Shown piece after piece: positions 7,714 to 14,472 of a stretch of 33,039 nucleotides of DNA (the first letter of the stretch is position 1; every line of letters begins with the position of its first letter). This DNA is from Syntrophomonadaceae bacterium. GTDB lineage: Bacteria > Bacillota > Syntrophomonadia > Syntrophomonadales > Syntrophomonadaceae. The notes beneath the pieces were generated by a model that was not told where the DNA came from, searched no databases, and saw only the letters and a program-made list of their open reading frames with translations. The stretch is from contig JAAYBS010000033.1 in NCBI GenBank assembly GCA_012718855.1, positions 1 to 33,039 on the forward strand, in the 5' to 3' direction. A program made the translations under genes and the position numbers.

Positions 7714-8526
7714 ATGACTGCTCATGACCCGCTTCAGGATGAATGGCAGGAAATACTGAATATTTCCAGAGAAAAAAGACTGTCTCCTCAGGAAATAGAA
7801 AAAGAGCGTTTGCGGAAAGGACTTATACCGCAGCGCTATGTACGCAATATAAAGGCCATAAGCCCGGAAGAACAGCTAAAGCTTATGGATGCACGTGTGG
7901 GAGTTTGTGGTTGCGGGGGTCTGGGGTTATATGTAATTAATCATCTGGCTCGCATGGGGGTTGGTCATATCAGTGTATGGGATCCGGATGTATTCAGTGA
8001 AAGCAATCTGAATCGGCAGTTGTTTTCCAGCTATGCTAATCTGGGTTTAAGCAAGGCGGAAGTATGTCGGGAGTATATTCAGGTGATTAACCCGGCTATT
8101 GCATTAGCGACATTTGCATCGCGCTGGCAGGATAGTGATCCGGAATTGTTTAAACAGCAGCAGGTAATGGTAGACGCACTGGATAATGTTTCTGCCCGCA
8201 TGGCTTTAGCCGAAGCGTGTGCTCAGGCGGCTATCCCTTTGGTCCATGGAGCAGTAGGTGGATGGTATGGTCATATTACCGTGATAATGCCCGGAGACAA
8301 TAGCTTGCATTATTTATATGGGGATACAAACCGGCAGGGAATCGAAAAGGAACAGGGGACTTTGTCTTTTACTGCAGCAACCATTGCCAGTATGCAGGCG
8401 GCAGAAGTAATTAAGCTGCTTCTACAGCGGGAATCAGATCTTCGCGATGAGATTTGCATGGTAGATTTATTGGATTTGAGCATCGAACGATTTCAGAAGT
8501 GTAACAGTGGTGTAACCCTAGTGTGA
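7714..8526 (+). CDS. HesA/MoeB/ThiF family adenylyltransferase
   Basis: A 270-residue E1-like enzyme that would adenylate the C-terminal Gly of the preceding MoaD-like protein. The Rossmann ATP-binding loop is GVCGCGGLGLYV (about 65-76). It is followed by WDPDVFSESNLNRQLF (Asp plus the N-x-x-R-Q element) and VDALDNVSARMAL. Near the end GTLSFTAATIASMQAAE matches the MoeB GTL...GSLQAAE element. The CxxC zinc pairs of MoeB are absent, as in several AOR-linked homologues. I chose the ATG at 7714 because GGAGGTG (7701-7707) precedes it; a TTG at 7699 would overlap the moaD-like gene. A terminator follows at 8597. Confidence 0.85.
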   Translation: MTAHDPLQDEWQEILNISREKRLSPQEIEKERLRKGLIPQRYVRNIKAISPEEQLKLMDARVGVCGCGGLGLYVINHLARMGVGHISVWDPDVFSESNLNRQLFSSYANLGLSKAEVCREYIQVINPAIALATFASRWQDSDPELFKQQQVMVDALDNVSARMALAEACAQAAIPLVHGAVGGWYGHITVIMPGDNSLHYLYGDTNRQGIEKEQGTLSFTAATIASMQAAEVIKLLLQRESDLRDEICMVDLLDLSIERFQKCNSGVTLV

Positions 8527-8539
8527 TTAGGGTGTTACA
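8500..8539 (+). promoter_or_regulatory. Candidate upstream activator sites for the AOR operon
   Basis: Two 18-base sites of the form TGTnAnn-N4-TGTnACn lie here. TGTAACA-gtgg-TGTAACC (8500-8517) matches 15 of 18 bases of the operator at 14402-14419. TGTGATT-aggg-TGTTACA (8522-8539) matches its right half perfectly. They lie about 110-150 bases upstream of the -24/-12 promoter, the usual place for sigma-54 enhancer sites, and overlap the 3' end of the moeB-like gene. An alternative reading is one long inverted repeat, TGTAACCCTA (8511-8520) with TAGGGTGTTACA (8528-8539), folding as a transcript hairpin. Confidence 0.55.
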
Positions 8540-8596
8540 ATTAAGACAGGTATGTGACAATATTGCGAACAAAGAATATATGATGTATATGCCATA

Positions 8597-8627
8597 GGGT
8601 GCCGGAATTACAACTGGCACCCTTTTG
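8597..8627 (+). terminator. Rho-independent terminator after moeB-like gene
   Basis: GGGTGCC (8597-8603) pairs perfectly with GGCACCC (8616-8622), extendable by G-T and G-C pairs. It is followed by TTTTGTT. It separates the cofactor operon from the sigma-54-driven AOR operon. Confidence 0.8.
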
Positions 8628-8647
8628 TTATGCTTTATCTCCGGAAA

Positions 8648-8663
8648 TGGCACGAAAATTGCT
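8648..8663 (+). promoter_or_regulatory. Sigma-54 (-24/-12) promoter of the AOR operon
   Basis: TGGCACGAAAATTGCT matches the RpoN consensus TGGCACG-N4-TTGCW completely, with GG at 8649-8650 and GC at 8661-8662. Transcription would begin near 8674, leaving a leader of about 145 bases before the polyferredoxin start at 8819. The sigma-54 activator encoded at 14473 is the natural partner. Confidence 0.85.
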
Positions 8664-8818
8664 TGGTTTATTATTAGAGGGAATTGGAAGCGTTTAGTTA
8701 CTGACTGTTTAAGAATAATGACCAGGGTGGTTGGAAATTAATTGTTTTACATGCCCTCTAATTTAAGCAAAAGGAGAGTGAGAGCTGGTTTGCCCGTGCA
8801 GGGTGGAATCAGGAATGT

Positions 8819-9298
8819 ATGAGCAAAGTTCTTTTTGTTGAACCGGAAAAGTGTACCGGTTGTCGCAGTTGCGAACTGATTTGTTCGTTTGTCCATACCG
8901 AGGAGTTTAATCCCCTGCGTTCCCGTATCTCAATTGTCGCCTTTGAAAAGACTGGCTTTTCCTTCCCGGCGGTCTGCCAGCAGTGCAGTGTGGCGGCCTG
9001 TATGGAAGTATGTCCGGTAGGTGCCATTAGTGTTGACGCTGCTACCGGCGCCAAAATTGTTAATCATTCCACTTGTCTGCGCTGTAAAATGTGCACTATT
9101 GCCTGCCCATTTGGAGCAACTTTTTATGATGCCGATCATGATTTAATAATTAAGTGTGACCTTTGCGGAGGAGACCCGGAGTGTGTGAAATATTGCCCGT
9201 CAAATGCCATTTCCTATCGGGAAGCTAAAAGCGCCAATTTTAACAAACGCCGGGAAACAGCCCAAAAATTCCGTGAGGTTATGGAGGAGGGAAGATAA
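8819..9298 (+). CDS. 4Fe-4S polyferredoxin, AOR electron-transfer subunit
   Basis: A 159-residue HycB/DmsB-like iron-sulfur protein with four cysteine clusters: [11 protein letters not shown] (12-22), [14 protein letters not shown] (58-71), [12 protein letters not shown] (88-99) and [15 protein letters not shown]. Together they can bind four [4Fe-4S] clusters. Such a subunit is encoded directly before many AORs (AorA of the Aromatoleum-type enzyme) and carries electrons from the pterin enzyme to the next carrier. There is no signal peptide, so it is cytoplasmic. The start has a weak AGGA four bases upstream. The AOR gene begins two bases after its stop. Confidence 0.88.
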   Translation: MSKVLFVEPEKCTGCRSCELICSFVHTEEFNPLRSRISIVAFEKTGFSFPAVCQQCSVAACMEVCPVGAISVDAATGAKIVNHSTCLRCKMCTIACPFGATFYDADHDLIIKCDLCGGDPECVKYCPSNAISYREAKSANFNKRRETAQKFREVMEEGR

Positions 9299-9300
9299 AT

Positions 9301-11100
9301 ATGTTTGCATGGATGGGTAATATACTACGAGTTAATCTTACTGCTGGAACTGTAGTTGCAGAACCTCTGAATAAAGAATACGCGGAGAAATTTATTGGTG
9401 CTCGTGGACTGGGTACTAAATATTTTGTGGAAGAAGTTGACGCCAGTGTAGACCCTTTGAGTCCTGAAAACAAAATAGTCTTCATGACCGGTCCGCTCAC
9501 CGGAACTTTTGCCGGTTCAGCCGGGCGTTACAATGTTGTTACCAAAGGGCCTTTAAATGGAACAATTGCAGCCTCCAATTCCGGCGGTACTTTTGGACCG
9601 GAACTTAAATATGCCGGCTGGGATGGAATTATTTTTGAAGGTCGTTCACCAAATCCGGTCTATCTCTGGATTCATAATAATGAAGTTAAACTTTGCCCTG
9701 CTGATGAACTGTGGGGTCAGGATGTTTATGCTGCTACCGATTTGCTTAAAGCAGCAACTGATGAGGAAGCCAAGGTAGCATGTATTGGACCGGCCGGAGA
9801 AAACCTGGTTAAGTTTGCCTGTATTATGAATGAATATCACCGGGCTGCCGGTCGTTCAGGGGTTGGAGCAGTTATGGGTTCCAAAAACCTCAAAGCGATT
9901 GTAGTTCGCGGGACAGGCAGTGTGATGGTGAAAGACCCGCAGGCATTTATTGAAGCGGCCAAAGATGCCCGCCGCAAGCTGCATGAACATCCGGTCACCG
10001 GAGAAGGTCTGGGGGCTTATGGAACTAATATTCTGGTCAATATTTTAAATGAACATGGTGGTTTGCCAGTCAAGAATTTCAGCGAAGCTGCAGTTTTTCC
10101 CAATGCTGAAAAAATATCCGGAGAATATCAGGCGGAAAAATATCTGGTAAGAAATAAAGGCTGTTTTGGCTGTTGTATTGGCTGCGGCCGCGTAACTGAT
10201 ATTCCTAAAGGACCCTTCAAGAGTGCTGGGGAAGGGCCCGAATACGAGGCTACCTGGACTTTTGGGTCAAATTTGAACATTGATGATTTTGAAGCTATTT
10301 GTAAGGCTAACTTCCTGTGTAATGAATTGGGCCTGGATCCAATCACTCTTGGTGGCACCATTGCCTGTGCTACTGAAATGATGGAAAAAGGAATTATACC
10401 TCGTACAGCAGCACCTTTGCGCTGGGGAGATGGAGCCGTACTGGTTGATATGGTAACCAAAACCGCCTACCGGGAGGGCTTTGGAGATGAATTGGCAGAA
10501 GGTTCCTATCGTCTGGCAGAAAAATATGGTTATCCGGAGTACTCCATGACTGCAAAGAAACAGGAAATGCCGGCATATGATCCGCGCGGGCAGCAGGGTA
10601 TAGGCCTGAATTATGCTACTTCCAATCGGGGGGGGTGTCATGTACGCGGATATATGACTTCACCGGAAGTTTTAGGAATACCCGAAAAAGTTGATCCGGA
10701 TGCCACTGAGGGTAAAGCAGCCCTGCTTAAAGCATTTCAGGATCTTACCGGACTGGTTGACTCAGCAGGTGTTTGCCTGTTTGTTACTTTTGCGATTGGC
10801 CTGCCGGAAATTGCTGCCCAGCTGAGAACCGCAACAGGACTTGATATTAGCGATGATGAGTATTACCAGGTTGGCGATCGTATCTGGAATCTGGAACGGT
10901 TATTTAATCTAAGGGCAGGTTTCAGCAAGCAGGACGATACCTTGCCGCCGCGCCTCCTGAATGAACCTATGAAGGATGGTCCACATAAGGGAAGAGTAGT
11001 GGAACTGGATGTGATGCTGCCCGAATATTACAGTTTGCGGGGTTGGGATGAAGAAGGTGTTCCCACACCTGAAAAATTACAGGAATTGGGATTGGCTTAA
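9301..11100 (+). CDS. aor: Aldehyde ferredoxin oxidoreductase
   Basis: A 599-residue AOR-family enzyme. It oxidises aldehydes to carboxylic acids (or the reverse) using a bis-pterin tungsten, or possibly molybdenum, cofactor and one [4Fe-4S] cluster. Cluster cysteines are C288, C291 and C295 in CFGCCIGC and C492 in GVCLFVTF, almost the same numbering as the Pyrococcus enzyme. Pterin-binding landmarks are [10 protein letters not shown] (33-42), [20 protein letters not shown] and [10 protein letters not shown]. Length is normal for the family. It is immediately downstream of its polyferredoxin and upstream of NuoEFG-like genes, so electrons probably end on or come from NAD(P). The substrate cannot be told from sequence; acids and aldehydes of fermentation are likely. 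Confidence 0.93.
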   Translation: MFAWMGNILRVNLTAGTVVAEPLNKEYAEKFIGARGLGTKYFVEEVDASVDPLSPENKIVFMTGPLTGTFAGSAGRYNVVTKGPLNGTIAASNSGGTFGPELKYAGWDGIIFEGRSPNPVYLWIHNNEVKLCPADELWGQDVYAATDLLKAATDEEAKVACIGPAGENLVKFACIMNEYHRAAGRSGVGAVMGSKNLKAIVVRGTGSVMVKDPQAFIEAAKDARRKLHEHPVTGEGLGAYGTNILVNILNEHGGLPVKNFSEAAVFPNAEKISGEYQAEKYLVRNKGCFGCCIGCGRVTDIPKGPFKSAGEGPEYEATWTFGSNLNIDDFEAICKANFLCNELGLDPITLGGTIACATEMMEKGIIPRTAAPLRWGDGAVLVDMVTKTAYREGFGDELAEGSYRLAEKYGYPEYSMTAKKQEMPAYDPRGQQGIGLNYATSNRGGCHVRGYMTSPEVLGIPEKVDPDATEGKAALLKAFQDLTGLVDSAGVCLFVTFAIGLPEIAAQLRTATGLDISDDEYYQVGDRIWNLERLFNLRAGFSKQDDTLPPRLLNEPMKDGPHKGRVVELDVMLPEYYSLRGWDEEGVPTPEKLQELGLA

Positions 11101-11110
11101 AATATAAGCA

Positions 11111-11246
11111 GGCTTATGGTTAAGAGCGCCCGGTCCGGTCTTCGGTTGATATAAAAGCTTTACATTATAGACCGGTTAAACAGAAATACAGGAATAAATA
11201 GCTTTAGTTTCACGTATTTACCCGGTGCGTATCTTAACCAAAAGCC
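11111..11246 (+). ncRNA. Candidate structured RNA / riboswitch-like leader between aor and nuoE-like gene
   Basis: This 225-base gap contains no ORF but strong nested pairing. The closing stem P1 pairs 11111-11133 with 11222-11246, about 22 pairs with one mismatch and two small bulges. P2 is CCGGTCT (11135-11141) with AGACCGG (11169-11175). P3 is AAATAC (11184-11189) with GTATTT (11214-11219). Junction linkers are only 1, about 8 and 2 bases. The P2 loop has AAAGCT (11154-11159), the exact complement of AGCTTT (11200-11205) in the P3 loop, so the loops could kiss. Downstream, CCTC (11305-11308) can pair either with GAGG (11296-11299) or with the SD of the next gene (11313-11317). I do not recognise a known class; a tungsten/molybdenum-cofactor sensor is a guess from context. 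A short inverted-repeat mobile element is the alternative. Confidence 0.5.
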
Positions 11247-11325
11247 ATCTGGCCATGAATCAGGAGAGGTTATTTAGAAAATAGGGGAATCCTTTGAGGT
11301 ATGTCCTCTGTTGGAGGCGAGAGTT

Positions 11326-11832
11326 ATGCAAATTGAAGCGCGGGAATATGAGTATGCCAATGATTACAAAGTTTTGATTGAAAGTTATTCCGGGAAGCCG
11401 GAGCATCTTCTGGCTATTATGCAGGATGTACAGAAGCATTATAATTACCTGCCTCGCCTGGCGATCAGCATGATTTCTCAGCATGTAGGCATTCCGGTTA
11501 GCCGGGTATATGCCATGGCTTCTTTTTATAAAGCTTTTAGCCTGGTACCCAAGGGTAAATTTATTTTTCGTGTTTGTGATGGTACCGCCTGTCATATCAA
11601 AAATTCGGCTACCCTGCTCGACCAGTTGCAGGAGCATCTGGGGATAGAAGTAGATGAAACTACTGCTGACGGACTGTTTTCAATTGAAACCGTAAATTGT
11701 CTGGGGGCTTGTGCCCTGGCACCGGTTATGGTGGTTAACGGCAAGGTATATGGGAAGGTCAGTCCCGGTGATGTGGAAAGAATTATTAATGAGTATGGGG
11801 GGCAGAGCTATGCAAGCCAGCATAAATGTTAA
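11326..11832 (+). CDS. NuoE-like [2Fe-2S] thioredoxin-fold subunit
   Basis: A 168-residue homologue of the NuoE/HndA 24-kDa subunit of NADH dehydrogenases and diaphorase modules. The [2Fe-2S] ligands are CDGTAC (C-x4-C) and CLGAC (C-x3-C), with the family phrase CLGACALAPVMVVNGKVYG. The helical N-terminus includes LLAIMQDVQKHYNYLP. The ATG at 11326 has GGAGG eight bases upstream (11313-11317); the open frame extends to a TTG at 11311 that would place the start within the SD. It overlaps the next gene by 23 bases, so the two are translationally coupled. It passes electrons to or from the flavin subunit. Confidence 0.9.
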   Translation: MQIEAREYEYANDYKVLIESYSGKPEHLLAIMQDVQKHYNYLPRLAISMISQHVGIPVSRVYAMASFYKAFSLVPKGKFIFRVCDGTACHIKNSATLLDQLQEHLGIEVDETTADGLFSIETVNCLGACALAPVMVVNGKVYGKVSPGDVERIINEYGGQSYASQHKC

Positions 11833-13642
11833 CAGCAATGACCGGCAGACTGTTCTGGTTTGCTGTGGAACCGGCTGTACCGCCAATGGCGGGCGTGAGG
11901 TATTTAAAACTTTTGAAACCCTGCTTAAGGATCATGCGGAAATTGAATTGCTGCCGGTCATAAAAGCAACCGGATGTAATGGTTGGTGTGAAAAAGGACC
12001 ACTGGTTAGATTATTGCCCCGGGATATTACCTATTGCAGTGTAGCCCCCGAGGATGTCAGTGAAATCATAGATAAAACTTTAATAGAAGGTATACTCATC
12101 AAACGTTTATTATACCGTGACCCGGTCAGCAAGGAGTATTTAAGTTCTCACCATCAAACCGATTTTTATCGTAAGCAGCATAAAATTGCCCTGCGTAATA
12201 TTGGTGAAATTGATCCTGGTCAAATTGATGATTACATTGAACGTGAAGGTTATCAGGCATTAAAGAAGGCACTGCAGGAAATGTCCGGTCAGGGTATTAT
12301 CAATATCGTGCAGGCTGCCGGCCTGAGAGGAAGGGGAGGGGGAGGTTTCCCCACCGGACGCAAATGGCAAGCCTGCAAGAATGCCAGTGGCGAAGAAAAG
12401 TTTATCATCTGTAATGGTGATGAAGGAGATCCCGGTGCTTTTATGGATCGAAGTATTTTAGAGGGGGATCCTCATACCATTATTGAAGGTATGATTCTGG
12501 GTGCTTATGCTGTGGGTGCTTCGCGTGGATATGTCTATGTACGCGATGAATATGATCTGGCGGTGCAAAACCTCGGACAGGCTATTAATGATGCCCGCCA
12601 ACGGGGTTATCTGGGCAATAGAATTCTAGGCAGTGATCTGACGTTTGATATAGAAATTGTAAGAGGCGGAGGGGCTTTTGTATGTGGTGAAGAAACTGCC
12701 CTGATAGCTTCTATTGAAGGCCGAACCGGGGAGCCTCATGATAAGTATGTATTTCCAACTGAAAAAGGCTTATGGGGGATGCCTACGGTAATTAATAATG
12801 TTGAAACCTGGGCTAATGTTCCCGTAATTGTGCTGCATGGTGCCGAACCTTTTGCCCGGATTGGTACAAAGAACAGCAAAGGCACCAAGGTTTTTTCTCT
12901 GGTTGGTAAAGTAGTTAATACCGGCCTGGTGGAAGTTCCCATGGGCACCACTCTGCGGGAAGTTATCTATGAGATAGGCGGTGGGTTGCTCAAAAAGCGC
13001 AGCTTTAAAGCCGTGCAAACGGGTGGACCTTCAGGCGGTTGTATTCCTGCCAGTCTGCTTGACCTGCCCATTGATTTTGACAGCCTGACTGAAGCGGGGT
13101 CAATGATGGGTTCCGGTGGTTTGATAGTAATGGATGACCATACCTGTATGGTGGAGGTAGCCCGCTACTATACAAACTTTCTGGCTGGAGAATCCTGTGG
13201 TAAATGTACTCCCTGCCGGGAAGGACTTCGTGCTCAGCTGGAAATTCTAAACCGTATCTGTGATGGAGAGGGTACAATAGAAGACCTGGATTTACTGGAA
13301 GATATTAGTGTTACTATGCAGGAAGCCTCTCTTTGTGCGCTGGGACGTACGGCTCCTAACCCGGTTTTATCGACACTGCGCTATTTCCGTGAAGAATATT
13401 TGACTCATATAGAAGAGCGTCGTTGTCCCGCCGGGGTTTGTCGTGCACTGACCACCTTCTATATTGACCCGGTTAAATGTACCGGCTGTCAAGTGTGTAA
13501 AAAGCATTGTTCAGTCAATGCCATTCAGGGTGAGAAGAAAGAAGTTCATGTCATTGATGAATCCATCTGTATTCGTTGTGGAGAGTGTTACCGGCAATGT
13601 GCTTTTGATGCCGTAAAGTTGCGTCAGGAGGAATTACGATGA
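11810..13642 (+). CDS. NuoF-like NAD(P)/FMN diaphorase subunit with extra Fe-S domains
   Basis: A 610-residue flavoprotein like HndC/HydB of multimeric hydrogenases. Domains in order are: a thioredoxin-like [2Fe-2S] domain (CGTGCTANGG, then CNGWC; residues 1-110); the NuoF core with the FMN/NADH-binding loop LRGRGGGGFPTGRKW and NGDEGDPGAFMDR; the cluster ESCGKCTPCREG plus a distal Cys (LCALG); and two C-terminal ferredoxin clusters (CTGCQVCKKHC and CIRCGECYRQC). It is the likely site of NAD(P) chemistry for the AOR complex. The ATG at 11810 follows a G-rich SD; longer in-frame starts run antiparallel to family expectation. Its stop overlaps the next start by four bases (ATGA). Confidence 0.92.
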   Translation: MQASINVNSNDRQTVLVCCGTGCTANGGREVFKTFETLLKDHAEIELLPVIKATGCNGWCEKGPLVRLLPRDITYCSVAPEDVSEIIDKTLIEGILIKRLLYRDPVSKEYLSSHHQTDFYRKQHKIALRNIGEIDPGQIDDYIEREGYQALKKALQEMSGQGIINIVQAAGLRGRGGGGFPTGRKWQACKNASGEEKFIICNGDEGDPGAFMDRSILEGDPHTIIEGMILGAYAVGASRGYVYVRDEYDLAVQNLGQAINDARQRGYLGNRILGSDLTFDIEIVRGGGAFVCGEETALIASIEGRTGEPHDKYVFPTEKGLWGMPTVINNVETWANVPVIVLHGAEPFARIGTKNSKGTKVFSLVGKVVNTGLVEVPMGTTLREVIYEIGGGLLKKRSFKAVQTGGPSGGCIPASLLDLPIDFDSLTEAGSMMGSGGLIVMDDHTCMVEVARYYTNFLAGESCGKCTPCREGLRAQLEILNRICDGEGTIEDLDLLEDISVTMQEASLCALGRTAPNPVLSTLRYFREEYLTHIEERRCPAGVCRALTTFYIDPVKCTGCQVCKKHCSVNAIQGEKKEVHVIDESICIRCGECYRQCAFDAVKLRQEELR

Positions 13643-14379
13643 AGATTATGCTAAACGGACAGGAACGGGAAGCCCGGGAGGGAGAAACCATCCTCGAAAT
13701 GTGCAGGCGGGAAGGTATACCTATCCCAACCTTTTGTTATTATCAAGCCTTTGGCGGACAGGGTGCCTGTCGTATGTGTATGGTCGAACTTCGGGAAGAA
13801 GGTCAGGAACAAACGCGTCTGGTAGCCGCCTGCACCTATCCAATTAAGAGTTCGGTAGAGATTATTACTGAATCCGAACGAATACAGCGCTTACGGCGAA
13901 CAATTGTAATGTTATTGGCACGGCGGGCACCGGATAACCCTTTGATGGAAGCGCTTGCCCGCACTTATTCATCCCCCCGCCTGACAGCAATAGAAGTGGA
14001 ACCACCTAATTGTATCTTATGCGGGCTTTGTATTCATGCCTGTGAGGAAATGGGCAGGACTGCTATTTGGAGCATGTTTAGGGGGATTGATAAGCGAATA
14101 GGCACTCCCTACGATGAAGCCAGCGAAGATTGCATAGGTTGTGCTGCCTGTGCACGGATTTGCCCGACTCAGGCTATCAATCTGGAAGAAGAGGGCTCGA
14201 CCCGAAGAATTTGGAACAAGACTTTTGAGTTGGTTGCCTGTCAGCGCTGCGGCAAGAATTATACTACCCGTGAAGAACTCGAATATCTTTGGGAACGCAC
14301 CGAATATGGTAAGGAGAAACTATGTGAGTCCTGCCGTAAAAAAACATTGGCTATTAACATGAAATCCTTTCAGCAATAG
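13639..14379 (+). CDS. NuoG-like short Fe-S subunit with C-terminal Cys pairs
   Basis: A 246-residue protein. Residues 1-80 form a plant-type [2Fe-2S] domain (TFCYYQAFGGQGACRMCMVE, with a later Cys in AACTYP). Two [4Fe-4S] motifs follow, CILCGLCIHAC and CIGCAACARICP. The end has two cysteine pairs, CQRCGKNY and CESCRKK, probably a zinc ribbon or rubredoxin-like knuckle. It resembles the N-terminal part of NuoG/HydA without an H-cluster or pterin domain. With the two preceding genes it completes a NuoEFG-type diaphorase module, as used by electron-bifurcating and NAD-linked hydrogenases and formate dehydrogenases. Here the catalytic partner is apparently AOR. It starts in a 4-base overlap with the NuoF-like gene. 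Confidence 0.88.
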   Translation: MKIMLNGQEREAREGETILEMCRREGIPIPTFCYYQAFGGQGACRMCMVELREEGQEQTRLVAACTYPIKSSVEIITESERIQRLRRTIVMLLARRAPDNPLMEALARTYSSPRLTAIEVEPPNCILCGLCIHACEEMGRTAIWSMFRGIDKRIGTPYDEASEDCIGCAACARICPTQAINLEEEGSTRRIWNKTFELVACQRCGKNYTTREELEYLWERTEYGKEKLCESCRKKTLAINMKSFQQ

Positions 14380-14462
14380 CAAGTTGCAAGGTTCAAAATA
14401 ATGTAACAGTTGTGTTACACTTAAGGCAAAGGATTAGCTCTGATAATCCATTGCTGAAAGGA
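14365..14462 (+). repeat. Perfect 13-bp inverted repeat enclosing the operator and SD of the activator gene
   Basis: TCCTTTCAGCAAT (14365-14377) is exactly complementary to ATTGCTGAAAGGA (14450-14462). The left arm is the last sense codons of the NuoG-like gene; the right arm contains the AAAGGA SD of the sigma-54 activator. Within it lie two further hairpins, TGTAACA/TGTTACA (14402-14419) and GGATTA (14431-14436)/TAATCC (14444-14449). In a read-through mRNA the SD would be masked until ribosomes reach the end of the upstream gene. Confidence 0.6.
14402..14419 (+). promoter_or_regulatory. Palindromic operator TGTAACA-N4-TGTTACA
   Basis: A perfect 7-bp inverted repeat around GTTG, 54 bases before the start of the sigma-54 activator gene. 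Closely related sites lie upstream of the AOR promoter (8500-8539). It is probably bound by the activator itself, giving autoregulation; this is inference from site sharing and position. Confidence 0.6.
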
Positions 14463-14472
14463 ATGAGGGCCA

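Noticed and set aside
11711-11809. Longer N-terminus for the NuoF-like protein
   Set aside because: It would overlap the conserved CLGAC region of the NuoE-like gene in another frame. The ATG at 11810 has a G-rich SD and starts where homology begins.
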